Source of the DNA: Sphingomonas pokkalii
Lineage (GTDB): Bacteria; Pseudomonadota; Alphaproteobacteria; Sphingomonadales; Sphingomonadaceae
Direction of reading: 5' to 3'
Length of the DNA stretch: 64,000 nucleotides
Assembly: GCF_003096275.1 (NCBI RefSeq)
Contig: NZ_QENQ01000001.1
Location: forward strand, 2,414,731-2,478,730
Part shown: in pieces, positions 6,870 to 15,537 of the stretch
Numbering within the stretch: the stretch's first letter is position 1
How the letters are laid out: each line of letters opens with the position of its first letter
Translations under genes and position numbers: made by a program
Notes under the pieces: model-generated
The model's database searches: none
What the model saw: only the letters and a program-made list of their open reading frames with translations
Told to the model about the DNA's origin: nothing

Positions 6870-8156
6870 TCAGGGCAGGAGTTCGATCAATATCGGGTGA
6901 TCGGGCACCGGAACATCCACCGCCAGCGCAGCATTGCGGTGCCCGATCGCGGCCGTCCCGGCCAGCGGATCGAAAATGTCGACGGCAAGCGGCCGCGAGA
7001 AGCGCACCGTGACCGAAACCGGCGCTGCGTTCAGCGCCCCGCCATAGGACCAGAAATCGACGTCGTTCCAAAGGGCGAGGATCAGACCACCGCTTGCCTT
7101 GCGCAACAACAGGCTGCGCACCGTTGGCGCCCCGCTGATCAGGTCGCGGGAGATCGCGGCGGATCCCGCCCGGTTCCTAGCCTGGTTCAGGAGGAAGACG
7201 AGGTTCCGGATCGCGGTGGCGGCGGGTTTGGGGCTGTGGTCGAAGCGGAACACGCCGAAGCGCATCTCCGGCTTGCTATTGTTGGGGTCCGGCTTCTCGT
7301 CGAGCAGTTCATACACATAGGTGCGTGCGACGCCGGCCCGTGCGCCGCAGAAATAGGCGGCGATCACGCTCTTTGCCTGCGTCGCCTCGTCGATACCGAG
7401 CATGGTGTAGCCGTGCCACCAGGACTTGTTCGAGGGCCAGCCCGCCGGCAGCGTGAAATTGCCGATCTCGGTAATCACGCGCGGCACCGGCGCAGGCTGC
7501 ACATAGTTCTCTTCGAATCCATGATCGATGGCGCCGCACGGCTGGCGGCCATTATGCGGATAGGGATGCGCATTGGCGAAATCCGCACGCCTGGCGATTC
7601 TGGCGACGGGTGGTGCACCGGTCATGTCGTAAACGGGAATGCTCTTCAGCACAGGATCGGCGCGCAGCGCGGCATAGACCGCCTGCATCGCCGTGTGCGC
7701 GGCCGCCGGGCCTGTCTGGCCACCATAGGTAACCGGCCAGTTCTGGATCTCGTTGAATCCTTCGACTGCTTCCAGCGATCCCGGACTGGTCCTGACCAGA
7801 TCATGCAGAAACGTCCGATAGAAGCCGTTTTCTATGTCCTGCCAGCGCAGGATCATATCAAAGCGAGTGCCCTGTCGCGCCAGCACCGCGAAATCGTCTA
7901 GCCGCACCGTGCCCCAGCTTACAGGCATCCCCTGGCGCACCTGAACGAGCCCCAGATAGCGCAAGTCGGCGGCGACCTGCGCGGCATCGGCATAGGCGCC
8001 GTCCTTGTAGTTGATATGGACGTTGATCCCCAGCGAATCGACAAACGCGGTCAAAGGAATGGTCCGCACCGTCTGCGCGCGGGCTGTTTCGATACCGCAG
8101 GCGGCCAGCACGGCGATCATCATAAGCGCACGGAACAAGCTCACGCCCTCCTGCAA
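6870..8156 (-). CDS. Secreted or lipid-anchored glycoside hydrolase-like protein (clan GH-A TIM barrel)
   Basis: 428 residues. The N-terminus ends in LAACGIETARAQ, which reads either as a lipobox (Cys about residue 20) or as a signal peptidase I site, so the enzyme acts in the periplasm or at the envelope. GINVHINYKDG begins the barrel; EGFNEIQNW carries the Asn-Glu pair typical of the acid/base residue, and VITEIGN fits the nucleophile strand of clan GH-A (GH5/GH39-like). A C-terminal all-beta part (about residues 335-428) contains LILALWNDVDFW. The substrate is unknown and no sugar-uptake genes are adjacent. A 14-bp palindrome (6858-6871) overlaps its stop codon. Confidence 0.75.
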   Translation of the reverse strand: MQEGVSLFRALMMIAVLAACGIETARAQTVRTIPLTAFVDSLGINVHINYKDGAYADAAQVAADLRYLGLVQVRQGMPVSWGTVRLDDFAVLARQGTRFDMILRWQDIENGFYRTFLHDLVRTSPGSLEAVEGFNEIQNWPVTYGGQTGPAAAHTAMQAVYAALRADPVLKSIPVYDMTGAPPVARIARRADFANAHPYPHNGRQPCGAIDHGFEENYVQPAPVPRVITEIGNFTLPAGWPSNKSWWHGYTMLGIDEATQAKSVIAAYFCGARAGVARTYVYELLDEKPDPNNSKPEMRFGVFRFDHSPKPAATAIRNLVFLLNQARNRAGSAAISRDLISGAPTVRSLLLRKASGGLILALWNDVDFWSYGGALNAAPVSVTVRFSRPLAVDIFDPLAGTAAIGHRNAALAVDVPVPDHPILIELLP

Positions 8157-8225
8157 CCGAAAGCACGGTTGGTCGCGTATAGCACGAAACGCGACGCAGC
8201 GCAGCAGAAGCGCGCCTTGGGCCTG

Positions 8226-8438
8226 TCAGTGAATCGTGCCGAGCGCGCGGGGAACGGAAAGCAGCATCACCAGCCGCTCGATCTGGCGCCAGCGGCAGAA
8301 ATGGACGTAATTGCCAAGGTCGCGACTCGCCTCGGCGCGGGCTGCGGCCTCGCAACCGGCGGCTTCGCCGAACCGCCGCATCAGGTCTGCCGCATCCGTC
8401 ACTTCGTCGCGGTGAACGAGATAAGGATAGACGTCCAT
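8226..8438 (-). CDS. Small conserved protein of unknown function
   Basis: 70 residues from the ATG at 8438, chosen because GGAG lies 6-7 bases upstream; an in-frame ATG at 8453 is less likely. The sequence is balanced and compact, with the striking segment DLGNYVHFCRWRQIERLVM followed by a hydrophobic stretch and terminal GTIH. From memory, similar short proteins with an N-x-HFCRWRQIER core are widespread in sphingomonads. No catalytic motif or known domain is visible. It is divergent from the small membrane gene at 8584. Confidence 0.65.
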   Translation of the reverse strand: MDVYPYLVHRDEVTDAADLMRRFGEAAGCEAAARAEASRDLGNYVHFCRWRQIERLVMLLSVPRALGTIH

Positions 8439-8583
8439 TCCAACTCCGTACACGACGACCGCCGGGCCCGCTCTTGGCGTTCCCTACGCCGATTTTCCTC
8501 CGCTTCGGTGGACGATGCTGGTGAACGCGTGCGAAACCATGCGTCGGGCTGGCGTCGCGGCGCAATGCGTGGCAAAGGGGGCT

Positions 8584-8763
8584 ATGCAATCAACGCCATC
8601 GCGTTCGCCGGTAGCCGGCGGCTTCCTGCTGACGACGAGCATTCTCGTCGGCGCGGTCGCCGGCGCGGTGCGGGGTCAGGCGACGGCGGGATTGCTGGTC
8701 GGTTTGGCGGTCGGGCTCACGCTCGCGATTGCCATCTGGCTGATCGATCGCGCGCGAGGATAG
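8584..8763 (+). CDS. Two-helix glycine-rich small membrane protein
   Basis: 59 residues, starting at ATG 8584 behind an A/G-rich ribosome site (AAAGGGGG). Two membrane helices (about residues 12-31 and 34-54) are rich in Gly and Ala with small-residue spacing (GAVAGAVRG, GLLVGLAVGLTLA), suggesting tight helix packing, and the protein ends with basic residues RARG. Function unknown. The frame is open further upstream, but that part has no membrane character and no good ribosome site. Confidence 0.55.
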   Translation: MQSTPSRSPVAGGFLLTTSILVGAVAGAVRGQATAGLLVGLAVGLTLAIAIWLIDRARG

Positions 8764-8829
8764 AGGGGCGCGCCTGCTTGTTGTTCGGGCTAGCGGTACG
8801 CCGCGCGCAGCCCCATTTTTAGGGTTTTC

Positions 8830-10551
8830 ATGTCGATTTCCAATATTCCGCAGCGCCTTGCCGAGGCGCTCGAACAGCGTGGCTATTCCGCGCTGACTCC
8901 CGTTCAGTCCGCCGTCCTCGAAGACGAGGCGGCTGGTCGTGACCTGATCGTCTCTGCGCAGACGGGCTCCGGCAAGACGGTGGCCTTCGGCCTTGCCATG
9001 GCACCGGAACTGCTTGCCGGCGAAGACATGTTGCCGCCGCCGGCAACCCCGCTGGCACTGATCATCGCGCCGACGCGGGAACTGGCACTGCAGGTGAGCC
9101 GCGAGTTGATCTGGCTCTATTCCCCCGCCGGCGCCCGCATCGCGACCTGCGTCGGCGGCATGGATGCATCGAAGGAACGCCGCACGCTCAATCACGGCGC
9201 GCATATCGTCGTCGGCACGCCCGGGCGCCTGCGCGATCACCTCGAACGCGGCGCGCTGGACCTGTCCGCGCTGCGCGTCGCAGTGCTCGACGAAGCCGAC
9301 GAGATGCTGGACATGGGCTTCCGCGAGGAACTGGAAGCGATTCTCGATGCGACGCCGGAAGGCCGCCGCACCCTCCTCTTCTCGGCAACCATGCCCCGCC
9401 CGATCGTAGCGCTGGCCAAGCGTTACCAGCGCGATGCATTCCAGATCACGACCAAGAGCGACGATCGCGGCCATGGCGACATCACCTATCAGGCCGTCAC
9501 CGTCGCGCCCGCCGATATCGAGCACGTCGTCATCAACCTGCTGCGCCTGCATGATGCCGAAACCGCGATCCTGTTCTGCGCGACGCGGGACAATGTCCGC
9601 CATCTCCACGCCAGCCTGATCGAACGCGGTTTCGCGGCCGTGGCCCTCTCTGGCGAACATTCGCAGTCGGAACGCAACCATGCCCTCCAGGCGCTGCGCG
9701 ATCAGCGCGCGCGGGTGTGCGTGGCGACCGACGTGGCGGCGCGCGGTATCGATCTGCCGACGCTCACGCTCGTCGTCCATGTCGAACTGCCCCGCGATGC
9801 CGAAACGCTCCAGCACCGTTCCGGCCGCACCGGCCGCGCCGGCAAGAAGGGCACGGCCGTGCTGATCGTTCCCTATCCTCGCCGCCGCCGGGTGGAGCAG
9901 ATGCTGCGCGGCGCGCGCATCCCCGCCGAGTGGATCGAGGCCCCGACTGCCGACGACGTGCGCGCAGCCGATCGCGCCCGGCTGATCGAAACGCTGCTGC
10001 AGCCGATCGAAACCGACGAGGAAGACCAGGCACTGGCCGAGCGCCTGCTCGCCGTGAAGACACCGGCGGAAATCGCCGCCGCGCTGGTCCGCGCGCACCG
10101 CGCCGCGCTGCCTGCACCGGAGGAACTGATCGAAGCGACACCGGAGGCGCGCCGCGCCGCGCAGCAGGAGCGGCACCGGCCCGGTTTCGACGAAACGGTG
10201 TGGTTCCGCATGGATATCGGCCGGCGCCAGAATGCCGATCCGCGCTGGCTGCTGCCACTGATCTGCCGCCGCGGGCACATCACCCGCAACGAAGTCGGTG
10301 CGATCCGGATCTCGGCGAACGAAACCCACTTCCAGATTCCGAACCAGCTGGCGGGCAAGTTCGCCGCCGCCGTCGACAAGTTCGCGCGCACGGCGGGCGA
10401 TGACGACGACGGCATCCGCATCGAGCGCGCCACCGACGCGCCGCAGCCTTCGGCCCGTGCCGATGGCCCGGCGCGGCGCGGTCCGCCCCAGCGGGGCGGC
10501 CCCAACAGCGGCCGTCCGCCGATGCGCAAGGGCCCGCCGCGCGGCCGCTGA
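8830..10551 (+). CDS. DEAD-box ATP-dependent RNA helicase with C-terminal DbpA-like RNA-binding domain
   Basis: 573 residues. Helicase motifs appear in order: Q-motif region (YSALTPVQ), Walker A AQTGSGKT (43-50), PTREL, GG, TPGR, Walker B DEAD (about 154-157), SAT, and HRSGRTGRAGKKG (about 329-341). Residues about 450-535 (VWFRMDIGRRQNADPRWLL onward) match the DbpA/CsdA RNA-binding domain, and the C-terminus is an Arg/Gly/Pro-rich tail. It unwinds structured RNA, probably in ribosome assembly or cold adaptation. It is more like CsdA/DeaD than RhlE because of the added domain. Convergent with the aldehyde dehydrogenase gene. Confidence 0.93.
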   Translation: MSISNIPQRLAEALEQRGYSALTPVQSAVLEDEAAGRDLIVSAQTGSGKTVAFGLAMAPELLAGEDMLPPPATPLALIIAPTRELALQVSRELIWLYSPAGARIATCVGGMDASKERRTLNHGAHIVVGTPGRLRDHLERGALDLSALRVAVLDEADEMLDMGFREELEAILDATPEGRRTLLFSATMPRPIVALAKRYQRDAFQITTKSDDRGHGDITYQAVTVAPADIEHVVINLLRLHDAETAILFCATRDNVRHLHASLIERGFAAVALSGEHSQSERNHALQALRDQRARVCVATDVAARGIDLPTLTLVVHVELPRDAETLQHRSGRTGRAGKKGTAVLIVPYPRRRRVEQMLRGARIPAEWIEAPTADDVRAADRARLIETLLQPIETDEEDQALAERLLAVKTPAEIAAALVRAHRAALPAPEELIEATPEARRAAQQERHRPGFDETVWFRMDIGRRQNADPRWLLPLICRRGHITRNEVGAIRISANETHFQIPNQLAGKFAAAVDKFARTAGDDDDGIRIERATDAPQPSARADGPARRGPPQRGGPNSGRPPMRKGPPRGR

Positions 10552-10560
10552 GGATCGGCC

Positions 10561-10584
10561 GGGGAAGGCCTGGGCGCCTTCCCC
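10561..10584. terminator. Hairpin between convergent helicase and dehydrogenase genes
   Basis: A 9-bp perfect stem (GGGGAAGGC and GCCTTCCCC) with a 6-base loop lies between two convergent stop codons. There is no T-tract on either side, so it would be a weak intrinsic terminator or a barrier needing Rho. Confidence 0.55.
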
Positions 10585-10600
10585 GCACCTCGCCGAGCGA

Positions 10601-11965
10601 TCAGTTCGCGAACATCACCGCCTTCAAATTCATGAACTCGTGCAGGCCCCAGGGCCCGAGTTCGCGGCCATGGCCGGAAAGCTTGATCCCGCCGAACGGT
10701 GCCGCCGGTACCGAGGCGAGCAGCGTGTTCACCGCCGTCATCCCGGCTTCGATGTCGCGGGCGAAGCGCTCGATCTCCGCTTCGTCCTGCGTCCACACCG
10801 ACGAGCCGAGGCCGTAGGGCACGTCGTTGGCCAGCGCGATCGCTGCGTCGATATCGGCCACCTTGTAGACCGCCGCGACGGGACCGAATATCTCCTCCTT
10901 GGCGACATCGCTCTCCGGGTCGAGGTCCGCCAGCACGCCCGGCGTCATCCAGGCGCCCTCTCGCTCGATCTTCGTACCGCCGGTCAGCAGCTTCGCCCCC
11001 GCCGCCTGTGCCTTGGCAACCTGTGCCAGCACGGTATCGCGCTGCTGCATGCTGGAAAGCGGCCCCATCACGGTCGCCTCCTCCATCGGATCGCCGATCG
11101 CCACCGCCTCCATGCCGGCCACGAACTTCTCCAGGAACGCGTCGTAGACGTCGGCATGGACGATCATCCGCTTCGAACAGATGCAGCTCTGCCCGGCATT
11201 CTGCACGCGAGCGGTAACTGCCGTCTTCACCGCCGCGTCGAGATCGGCCGAAGGCATGACGATGAAGGGATCGGAGCCCCCCAGTTCCAGCACCACTTTC
11301 TTCAGCGCCCGGCCGGCAGCCTCGGCGACCTTCGCCCCCGCCCCCTCGGAGCCGGTGAGCGTTACCGCCACCACCCGCTTGTCGGCAATGATCGCGTCGA
11401 CCTTGTCCGATTTGATCGCGAGGTTCTGGAAAAGCCCCTCGGGAGCGCCTGCCGCGCGTGCCATCTCCTCCATCGCCGCCGCGCAGCCCTGCACGGACGA
11501 AGCATGTTTGAGCAGCGCGACATTACCCGCGAGGATCGTCGGCGCGAGGAAGCGTACCGCCTGCCAATAGGGGAAGTTCCACGGCATCACCGCCAACACC
11601 GGCCCCAGCGGCAGCCAGCGCGCAACGGCATGGCCGGTCGGGGTCTGCACCATGGTCGGCGCCAGATAGGCGGGGCCGTGCTCGGCATAATGGCGGAAGC
11701 CGGAAATGCACTTTTCCACTTCCGCGATCGCCGACGTGATCGTCTTGCCCATCTCGCGCACCGCCCGTTCCGCGAGGTGCTGCTTGTTGGCTTCCCAGGC
11801 ATCGGCGATCTTGGTCAACAGCGCGGTTCGGGTCTCGATCGAAGTTTCGCGCCAGGCCTTGTACCCGGCCGCCGCGCGCGCCAGCGCCGCCTCGATCCCG
11901 GCATCGTCGAGTTCCGCGATGCGATCCACGGTTTCGCCGGTCGCCGGGTTGATGAGTTCGAACAT
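10601..11965 (-). CDS. NAD(P)-dependent aldehyde dehydrogenase, succinate-semialdehyde dehydrogenase type
   Basis: 454 residues, typical of the Sad/YneI group of aldehyde dehydrogenases. Motifs seen: MPWNFPYWQ (cofactor pocket), LTGSEGAG (a G-x-x-x-x-G cofactor loop), LELGGSDPF with the catalytic Glu (about residue 228), NAGQSCICSKR with the nucleophile Cys (about 260), and EEIFGPV. It oxidises an aldehyde, probably succinate semialdehyde, to the acid in the cytoplasm. The start at ATG 11965 is favoured over the in-frame TTG at 11971, since AAGGAG sits 8 bases before the ATG and only 2 before the TTG. It has no catabolic partners nearby. Confidence 0.9.
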   Translation of the reverse strand: MFELINPATGETVDRIAELDDAGIEAALARAAAGYKAWRETSIETRTALLTKIADAWEANKQHLAERAVREMGKTITSAIAEVEKCISGFRHYAEHGPAYLAPTMVQTPTGHAVARWLPLGPVLAVMPWNFPYWQAVRFLAPTILAGNVALLKHASSVQGCAAAMEEMARAAGAPEGLFQNLAIKSDKVDAIIADKRVVAVTLTGSEGAGAKVAEAAGRALKKVVLELGGSDPFIVMPSADLDAAVKTAVTARVQNAGQSCICSKRMIVHADVYDAFLEKFVAGMEAVAIGDPMEEATVMGPLSSMQQRDTVLAQVAKAQAAGAKLLTGGTKIEREGAWMTPGVLADLDPESDVAKEEIFGPVAAVYKVADIDAAIALANDVPYGLGSSVWTQDEAEIERFARDIEAGMTAVNTLLASVPAAPFGGIKLSGHGRELGPWGLHEFMNLKAVMFAN

Positions 11966-12112
11966 CCGCAAGTCTCCTTCGCGCTTCCCAACGCGGACCT
12001 AGGCGCAGGGTGCCAAGGGCGGCAATCATACTGCCGTCCATTGCGCGCGGAACGGCTTGCCAAGCGCGTGGCACCCGAACACGATGTCGCATCTGTCCTG
12101 CCGGAGACCTTC

Positions 12113-14155
12113 ATGCGCCTCGTCCCCCTTGCCCTCCTCCTCAGCACCGCGATCCCCGCGGCCGCGCTTGCGCAGGACGGGCCCAGCCGCCTGTTCACCG
12201 GCAGCGACCTGTTTTCGCTCGAGCAGGCCAGCGATCCGCAGATCAGCCCGGACGGCAGCAAGGTCGCCTATGTCCGCCAGTCGGCCGACATCATGACCGA
12301 TCGCGGGCGCGCGACGATCTGGCTGGTCGACGTGAAGACCGGCAAGCAGACCCCACTGGTCGCCGGTACCGGTTCGCACCGCCAGCCGCGCTGGTCGCCC
12401 GACGGCACCCGCCTTGCCTATGTCTCCTCGGGTGAGGGCGGCGCGCCGCAACTGTTCGTCCGCTGGATCGCCACCGGCGCCACCGCGCGCGTCACCGGTC
12501 TGCCGGACAGCCCGCAGGGCATCACCTGGTCGCCAGACGGCACGCAGATCGCCTATACGATGACCGTGCCTGGCGAGGGCATGTCGCTCGGCAGCCAGCC
12601 GCCCAAGCCCGAAGGCGCCAAATGGGCCGAGCCGCTGGAGGTGATCGACCGCGTCACCTACCGCGCCGATGGCGGCGGCTATCTGAAGCCGGGGTCGGAC
12701 CATATCTTCATCGTCTCCGCAGACGGCGGCGCGCCGCGCCAGGTCACCTTCGGCAAGTTCGACGATGCCGGCCCGCTCGCCTGGTCCAACGACGGGCGCA
12801 CGCTCTTCTTCGGCAGCAATCGCCGCAAGGACTGGGAGCGCGAGCCCAACGATAGCGAGATCTACGCCGTCGACGTCACCTCCGGCACGCTCACCCCGCT
12901 GACCAGGCGCTACGGCCCCGATGCCGCGCCGGTGCTCTCCCCCGACGGAACCCGCATCGCCTATCTCGGCTTCGACGACACCCATCGCAGCTTCCAGAAC
13001 ACCCAGCTCTATGTGATGAACCGCGACGGGACCGGCAGCCGATCGCTCACCGCCGCGCTGGACAAGAGCATCGAAAGCGCCGTCTGGGCCAAGGACGGCC
13101 GCAGCCTGTTCGTCTCGTACGACGATCACGGCCGCAAGCAGGTCGCCCGCCTCGGCCTCGACGGCAAGGTGAGCACCGTGGCTACCGGCCTTACCGGCGG
13201 CGGGCTCGACCGGCCCTATACCGGCGGCGACTTCAGCGTCTCCGCAAGCGGCACCATCGCCTATACCGGCGGCGACGCACTGCATCCGGCCGACATCTAT
13301 GTGAACGGCCAGCGCCTGACTCGCCTCAACGACAATCTGCTGGCGGCGAAGACACTGGCGCCGGTGACGCCGCTCGCCGTCACCGCGCCCGACGGCCGCA
13401 AGATCGACGCCTGGCTGGTCACCCCGCCCGGCGTGAAGCCCGGAACCCGCGTACCGACGATCCTGGAGATCCATGGCGGCCCGCACACCGCCTATGGCCC
13501 AAGCTTCTCCACCGACTATCAGCTCTACGCCGCGCACGGCTATGCGGTGCTCTACGCCAACCCGCGCGGCAGCACGTCCTATGGCGAGGAATTCGCCGAT
13601 CTGATCGACAAGAAATATCCCGGCGACGATTACGGGGACCTGATGTCCGCGGTGGATGCCGCGATCGCGGCGGGGGTTGCCGATCCGGACAATCTGTTCG
13701 TCACCGGCGGATCGGGCGGCGGCGTGCTCACCGCCTGGATCGTCGGCAAGAATGATCGCTTCAAGGGCGCGGCGACGCAAAAGCCGGTGATCAACTGGAT
13801 CAGCGAGGCGCTGACCATGGACGCAACCGGCTTCACCTCGCGCTACTGGTTCGCCAAGCAGCCCTGGGAAGATCCGATGAGCTACTGGAGCCGCTCGCCG
13901 TTGAGCCTGGTCGGCAATGTCAAGACGCCGACGCTCGTCGTCGTGGGCAGCGAGGACTATCGCACGCCGGTGAGCGAATCGGAGCAATATTATGCGGCCC
14001 TCCAGATTCGCGGCGTGCCGACCGCGCTGGTGAAGGTGCCCGGCGCCAGCCATGGCGGCTTCACCGCCCGGCCCAGCCAGTCCGCCGCGAAGGCGGCGGC
14101 GATCCTCGCCTGGTTCGATCGCTACCGCACGGGCGCCAAGCCTGCCGATAAATGA
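12113..14155 (+). CDS. S9-family serine peptidase (prolyl oligopeptidase/dipeptidyl aminopeptidase type), secreted
   Basis: 680 residues. A signal peptide (MRLVPLALLLSTAIPAAALA, cleavage before QDG) sends it to the periplasm. Residues about 30-430 form a beta-propeller with WD40-like/PD40 repeats (ISPDGSKVAYV, RWSPDGTRLAYV, LSPDGTRIAYL). The C-terminal alpha/beta hydrolase domain has HGGPHTAYGP, the nucleophile elbow GGSGGG (Ser about 533), SEDYRTP with Asp (about 612) and GASHGG with the catalytic His (about 645). It probably cleaves short peptides. The start at 12113 has GGAG 7 bases upstream. The frame is open far upstream, but that stretch is antisense to the aldehyde dehydrogenase. Confidence 0.94.
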   Translation: MRLVPLALLLSTAIPAAALAQDGPSRLFTGSDLFSLEQASDPQISPDGSKVAYVRQSADIMTDRGRATIWLVDVKTGKQTPLVAGTGSHRQPRWSPDGTRLAYVSSGEGGAPQLFVRWIATGATARVTGLPDSPQGITWSPDGTQIAYTMTVPGEGMSLGSQPPKPEGAKWAEPLEVIDRVTYRADGGGYLKPGSDHIFIVSADGGAPRQVTFGKFDDAGPLAWSNDGRTLFFGSNRRKDWEREPNDSEIYAVDVTSGTLTPLTRRYGPDAAPVLSPDGTRIAYLGFDDTHRSFQNTQLYVMNRDGTGSRSLTAALDKSIESAVWAKDGRSLFVSYDDHGRKQVARLGLDGKVSTVATGLTGGGLDRPYTGGDFSVSASGTIAYTGGDALHPADIYVNGQRLTRLNDNLLAAKTLAPVTPLAVTAPDGRKIDAWLVTPPGVKPGTRVPTILEIHGGPHTAYGPSFSTDYQLYAAHGYAVLYANPRGSTSYGEEFADLIDKKYPGDDYGDLMSAVDAAIAAGVADPDNLFVTGGSGGGVLTAWIVGKNDRFKGAATQKPVINWISEALTMDATGFTSRYWFAKQPWEDPMSYWSRSPLSLVGNVKTPTLVVVGSEDYRTPVSESEQYYAALQIRGVPTALVKVPGASHGGFTARPSQSAAKAAAILAWFDRYRTGAKPADK

Positions 14156-14175
14156 CCCGGCGCTCTACCCGTGCC

Positions 14176-14269
14176 GTCATCCCGTCGAAAGCCGGGATCC
14201 AGACGCCTCTCGGTGGCAGCAAAAGCGGCGACGGAGACCCCAATGGATCCCGGCTTCCGCCGGGATGAC
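14176..14269. repeat. Palindromic intergenic repeat, family A copy 1
   Basis: Two 25-bp arms (14176-14200 and 14245-14269) in inverted orientation, each an imperfect hairpin of the type GTCATCCCG...CGGGATCC, separated by about 44 bases. A related element is at 27577-27669. It lies after the S9 peptidase and before xseB. This resembles the widespread REP-like/dRS3-like hairpins of GC-rich proteobacteria. Confidence 0.88.
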
Positions 14270-14360
14270 AACCGAGTAGCACGCTGTTCCTTTCGACTTC
14301 GCACAAATACCCGACGGGCCCCGGTTGCCATCGGGCCCCGCCGTGCCGCATAGCGAGCGC

Positions 14361-14606
14361 ATGGCTACCCAAGCAGACATCACGGCGCTGTCCTTCGAAG
14401 AGGCGCTGAAGGAACTGGAGAAGATCGTGAGCCGGCTCGAGAGCGGGGAAGCGGCCTTGCAGGAGGCGATCGACCTCTACGAGCGTGGCGATCAGCTGCG
14501 CCGGCAATGTGCCGCCCGTCTCGACGCGGCGCAGGCCCGGATCGAGGCGATCCGCACCGATGCCGACGGACGCGCCGGCGGCACCACCCCCTTCGCGGCC
14601 GGCTGA
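14361..14606 (+). CDS. xseB: Exodeoxyribonuclease VII small subunit
   Basis: 81 residues, the normal length. The family signature is SFEEALKELEKIVSRLESGEAALQEAIDLYERG in helix-turn-helix form, with the coiled-coil typical of XseB. It associates with XseA to degrade single-stranded DNA to oligonucleotides. It lies 3 bases before ispA; xseB-ispA is a classic bacterial pair. The large subunit is not in this window. Confidence 0.96.
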   Translation: MATQADITALSFEEALKELEKIVSRLESGEAALQEAIDLYERGDQLRRQCAARLDAAQARIEAIRTDADGRAGGTTPFAAG

Positions 14607-14609
14607 GGC

Positions 14610-15518
14610 GTGGCGAGCGTGACGCATGCTTCGCTCGCGCTCGAATCGGCGCTGCGCCAGGTCGCGGCCGAGATCGACGCCCAGTTCGACCGGCTGCTCG
14701 ACGTGCCGGACGATCCCCGCGCCGACCTCTACCGCGCGATGCGCCACGCCGCGATCGGCGGCGGCAAGCGGCTGCGCCCGCTGCTGGTGTTCGCCACCGC
14801 CCAGCTGTTCGCGGTCGACAAGAGCTGCGCTGCGCGCGTCGCCACCGCGCTCGAATGCATCCATGTCTATTCGCTGATCCATGACGATCTGCCGGCGATG
14901 GACGATGACGACATGCGCCGCGGCAAGCCGACGGTGCACAAGGCGTTCGATGAGGCCACCGCCATCCTGGCGGGGGATTGCCTGCACGACCTCGCCTTCG
15001 AACTGCTCGCGCACGAAGCGACCCATGCGGACCCGTTCGTCCGCGTCGAACTGATTTCCGAACTCGCCCGTTCCTCGGGTCCTGCCGGCATGGCCGGCGG
15101 CCAGATGATGGATCTGGAAGCGGAGAAGGCCAGCTTCGATCTCGCCACCGTCACCCGGCTCCAGGCGCTGAAGACCGGCGCGCTGATCAGTTGCGCGGTG
15201 GAGTGCGGCGCGATCCTCGGCCGCGTGCCCCATGAAGGCCGCACCGGCCTGCGCGGCTATGCCCGCGACATCGGTCTCGCCTTCCAGATCGTCGACGACA
15301 TTCTCGATGCCGAAGGCGACGAGGCGGTAGTCGGCAAGAAGCTCGGCAAGGACGGCGCAGCGGGCAAGGAAACCTTCCTGTCGCTGCTCGGTATCGATCG
15401 CGCGCGCGAACAGGCCCGGATGCTGGTCGATCAGGCCATTGCGCACCTCCATGCCTTCGGCGCGGAGGCGGATCTGCTGCGCGACATTGCCCGCTTCACG
15501 TTGGAACGCGATCGTTAA
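14610..15518 (+). CDS. ispA: Polyprenyl (farnesyl) diphosphate synthase
   Basis: 302 residues. It condenses IPP with DMAPP/GPP to give farnesyl diphosphate for ubiquinone, carotenoids and undecaprenyl phosphate. The first aspartate-rich motif DDLPAMDDDD lies near residues 92-101 and the second, DDILD, near 229-233. GGGKRLRP (IPP binding) and GQMMDLEAE are also present. The GTG start at 14610 lies 3 bases after the xseB stop; a second GTG at 14619 is possible. It forms an operon with xseB and coaD. Confidence 0.95.
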   Translation: MASVTHASLALESALRQVAAEIDAQFDRLLDVPDDPRADLYRAMRHAAIGGGKRLRPLLVFATAQLFAVDKSCAARVATALECIHVYSLIHDDLPAMDDDDMRRGKPTVHKAFDEATAILAGDCLHDLAFELLAHEATHADPFVRVELISELARSSGPAGMAGGQMMDLEAEKASFDLATVTRLQALKTGALISCAVECGAILGRVPHEGRTGLRGYARDIGLAFQIVDDILDAEGDEAVVGKKLGKDGAAGKETFLSLLGIDRAREQARMLVDQAIAHLHAFGAEADLLRDIARFTLERDR

Positions 15519-15537
15519 GCCCGGGGAGGGCCCCTCT

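Noticed and set aside
8584..10551. Small membrane gene and helicase as an operon with shared function
   Set aside because: They are on the same strand but 66 bases apart with a separate ribosome site; no functional link visible.
10298..12112. Upstream extension of the S9 peptidase frame by about 600 codons
   Set aside because: It overlaps the helicase end and runs antisense to the aldehyde dehydrogenase. The signal peptide and ribosome site place the real start at 12113.
12026..14053. 675-codon minus-strand open frame
   Set aside because: Antisense to the S9 peptidase, with no recognisable domain and biased composition.
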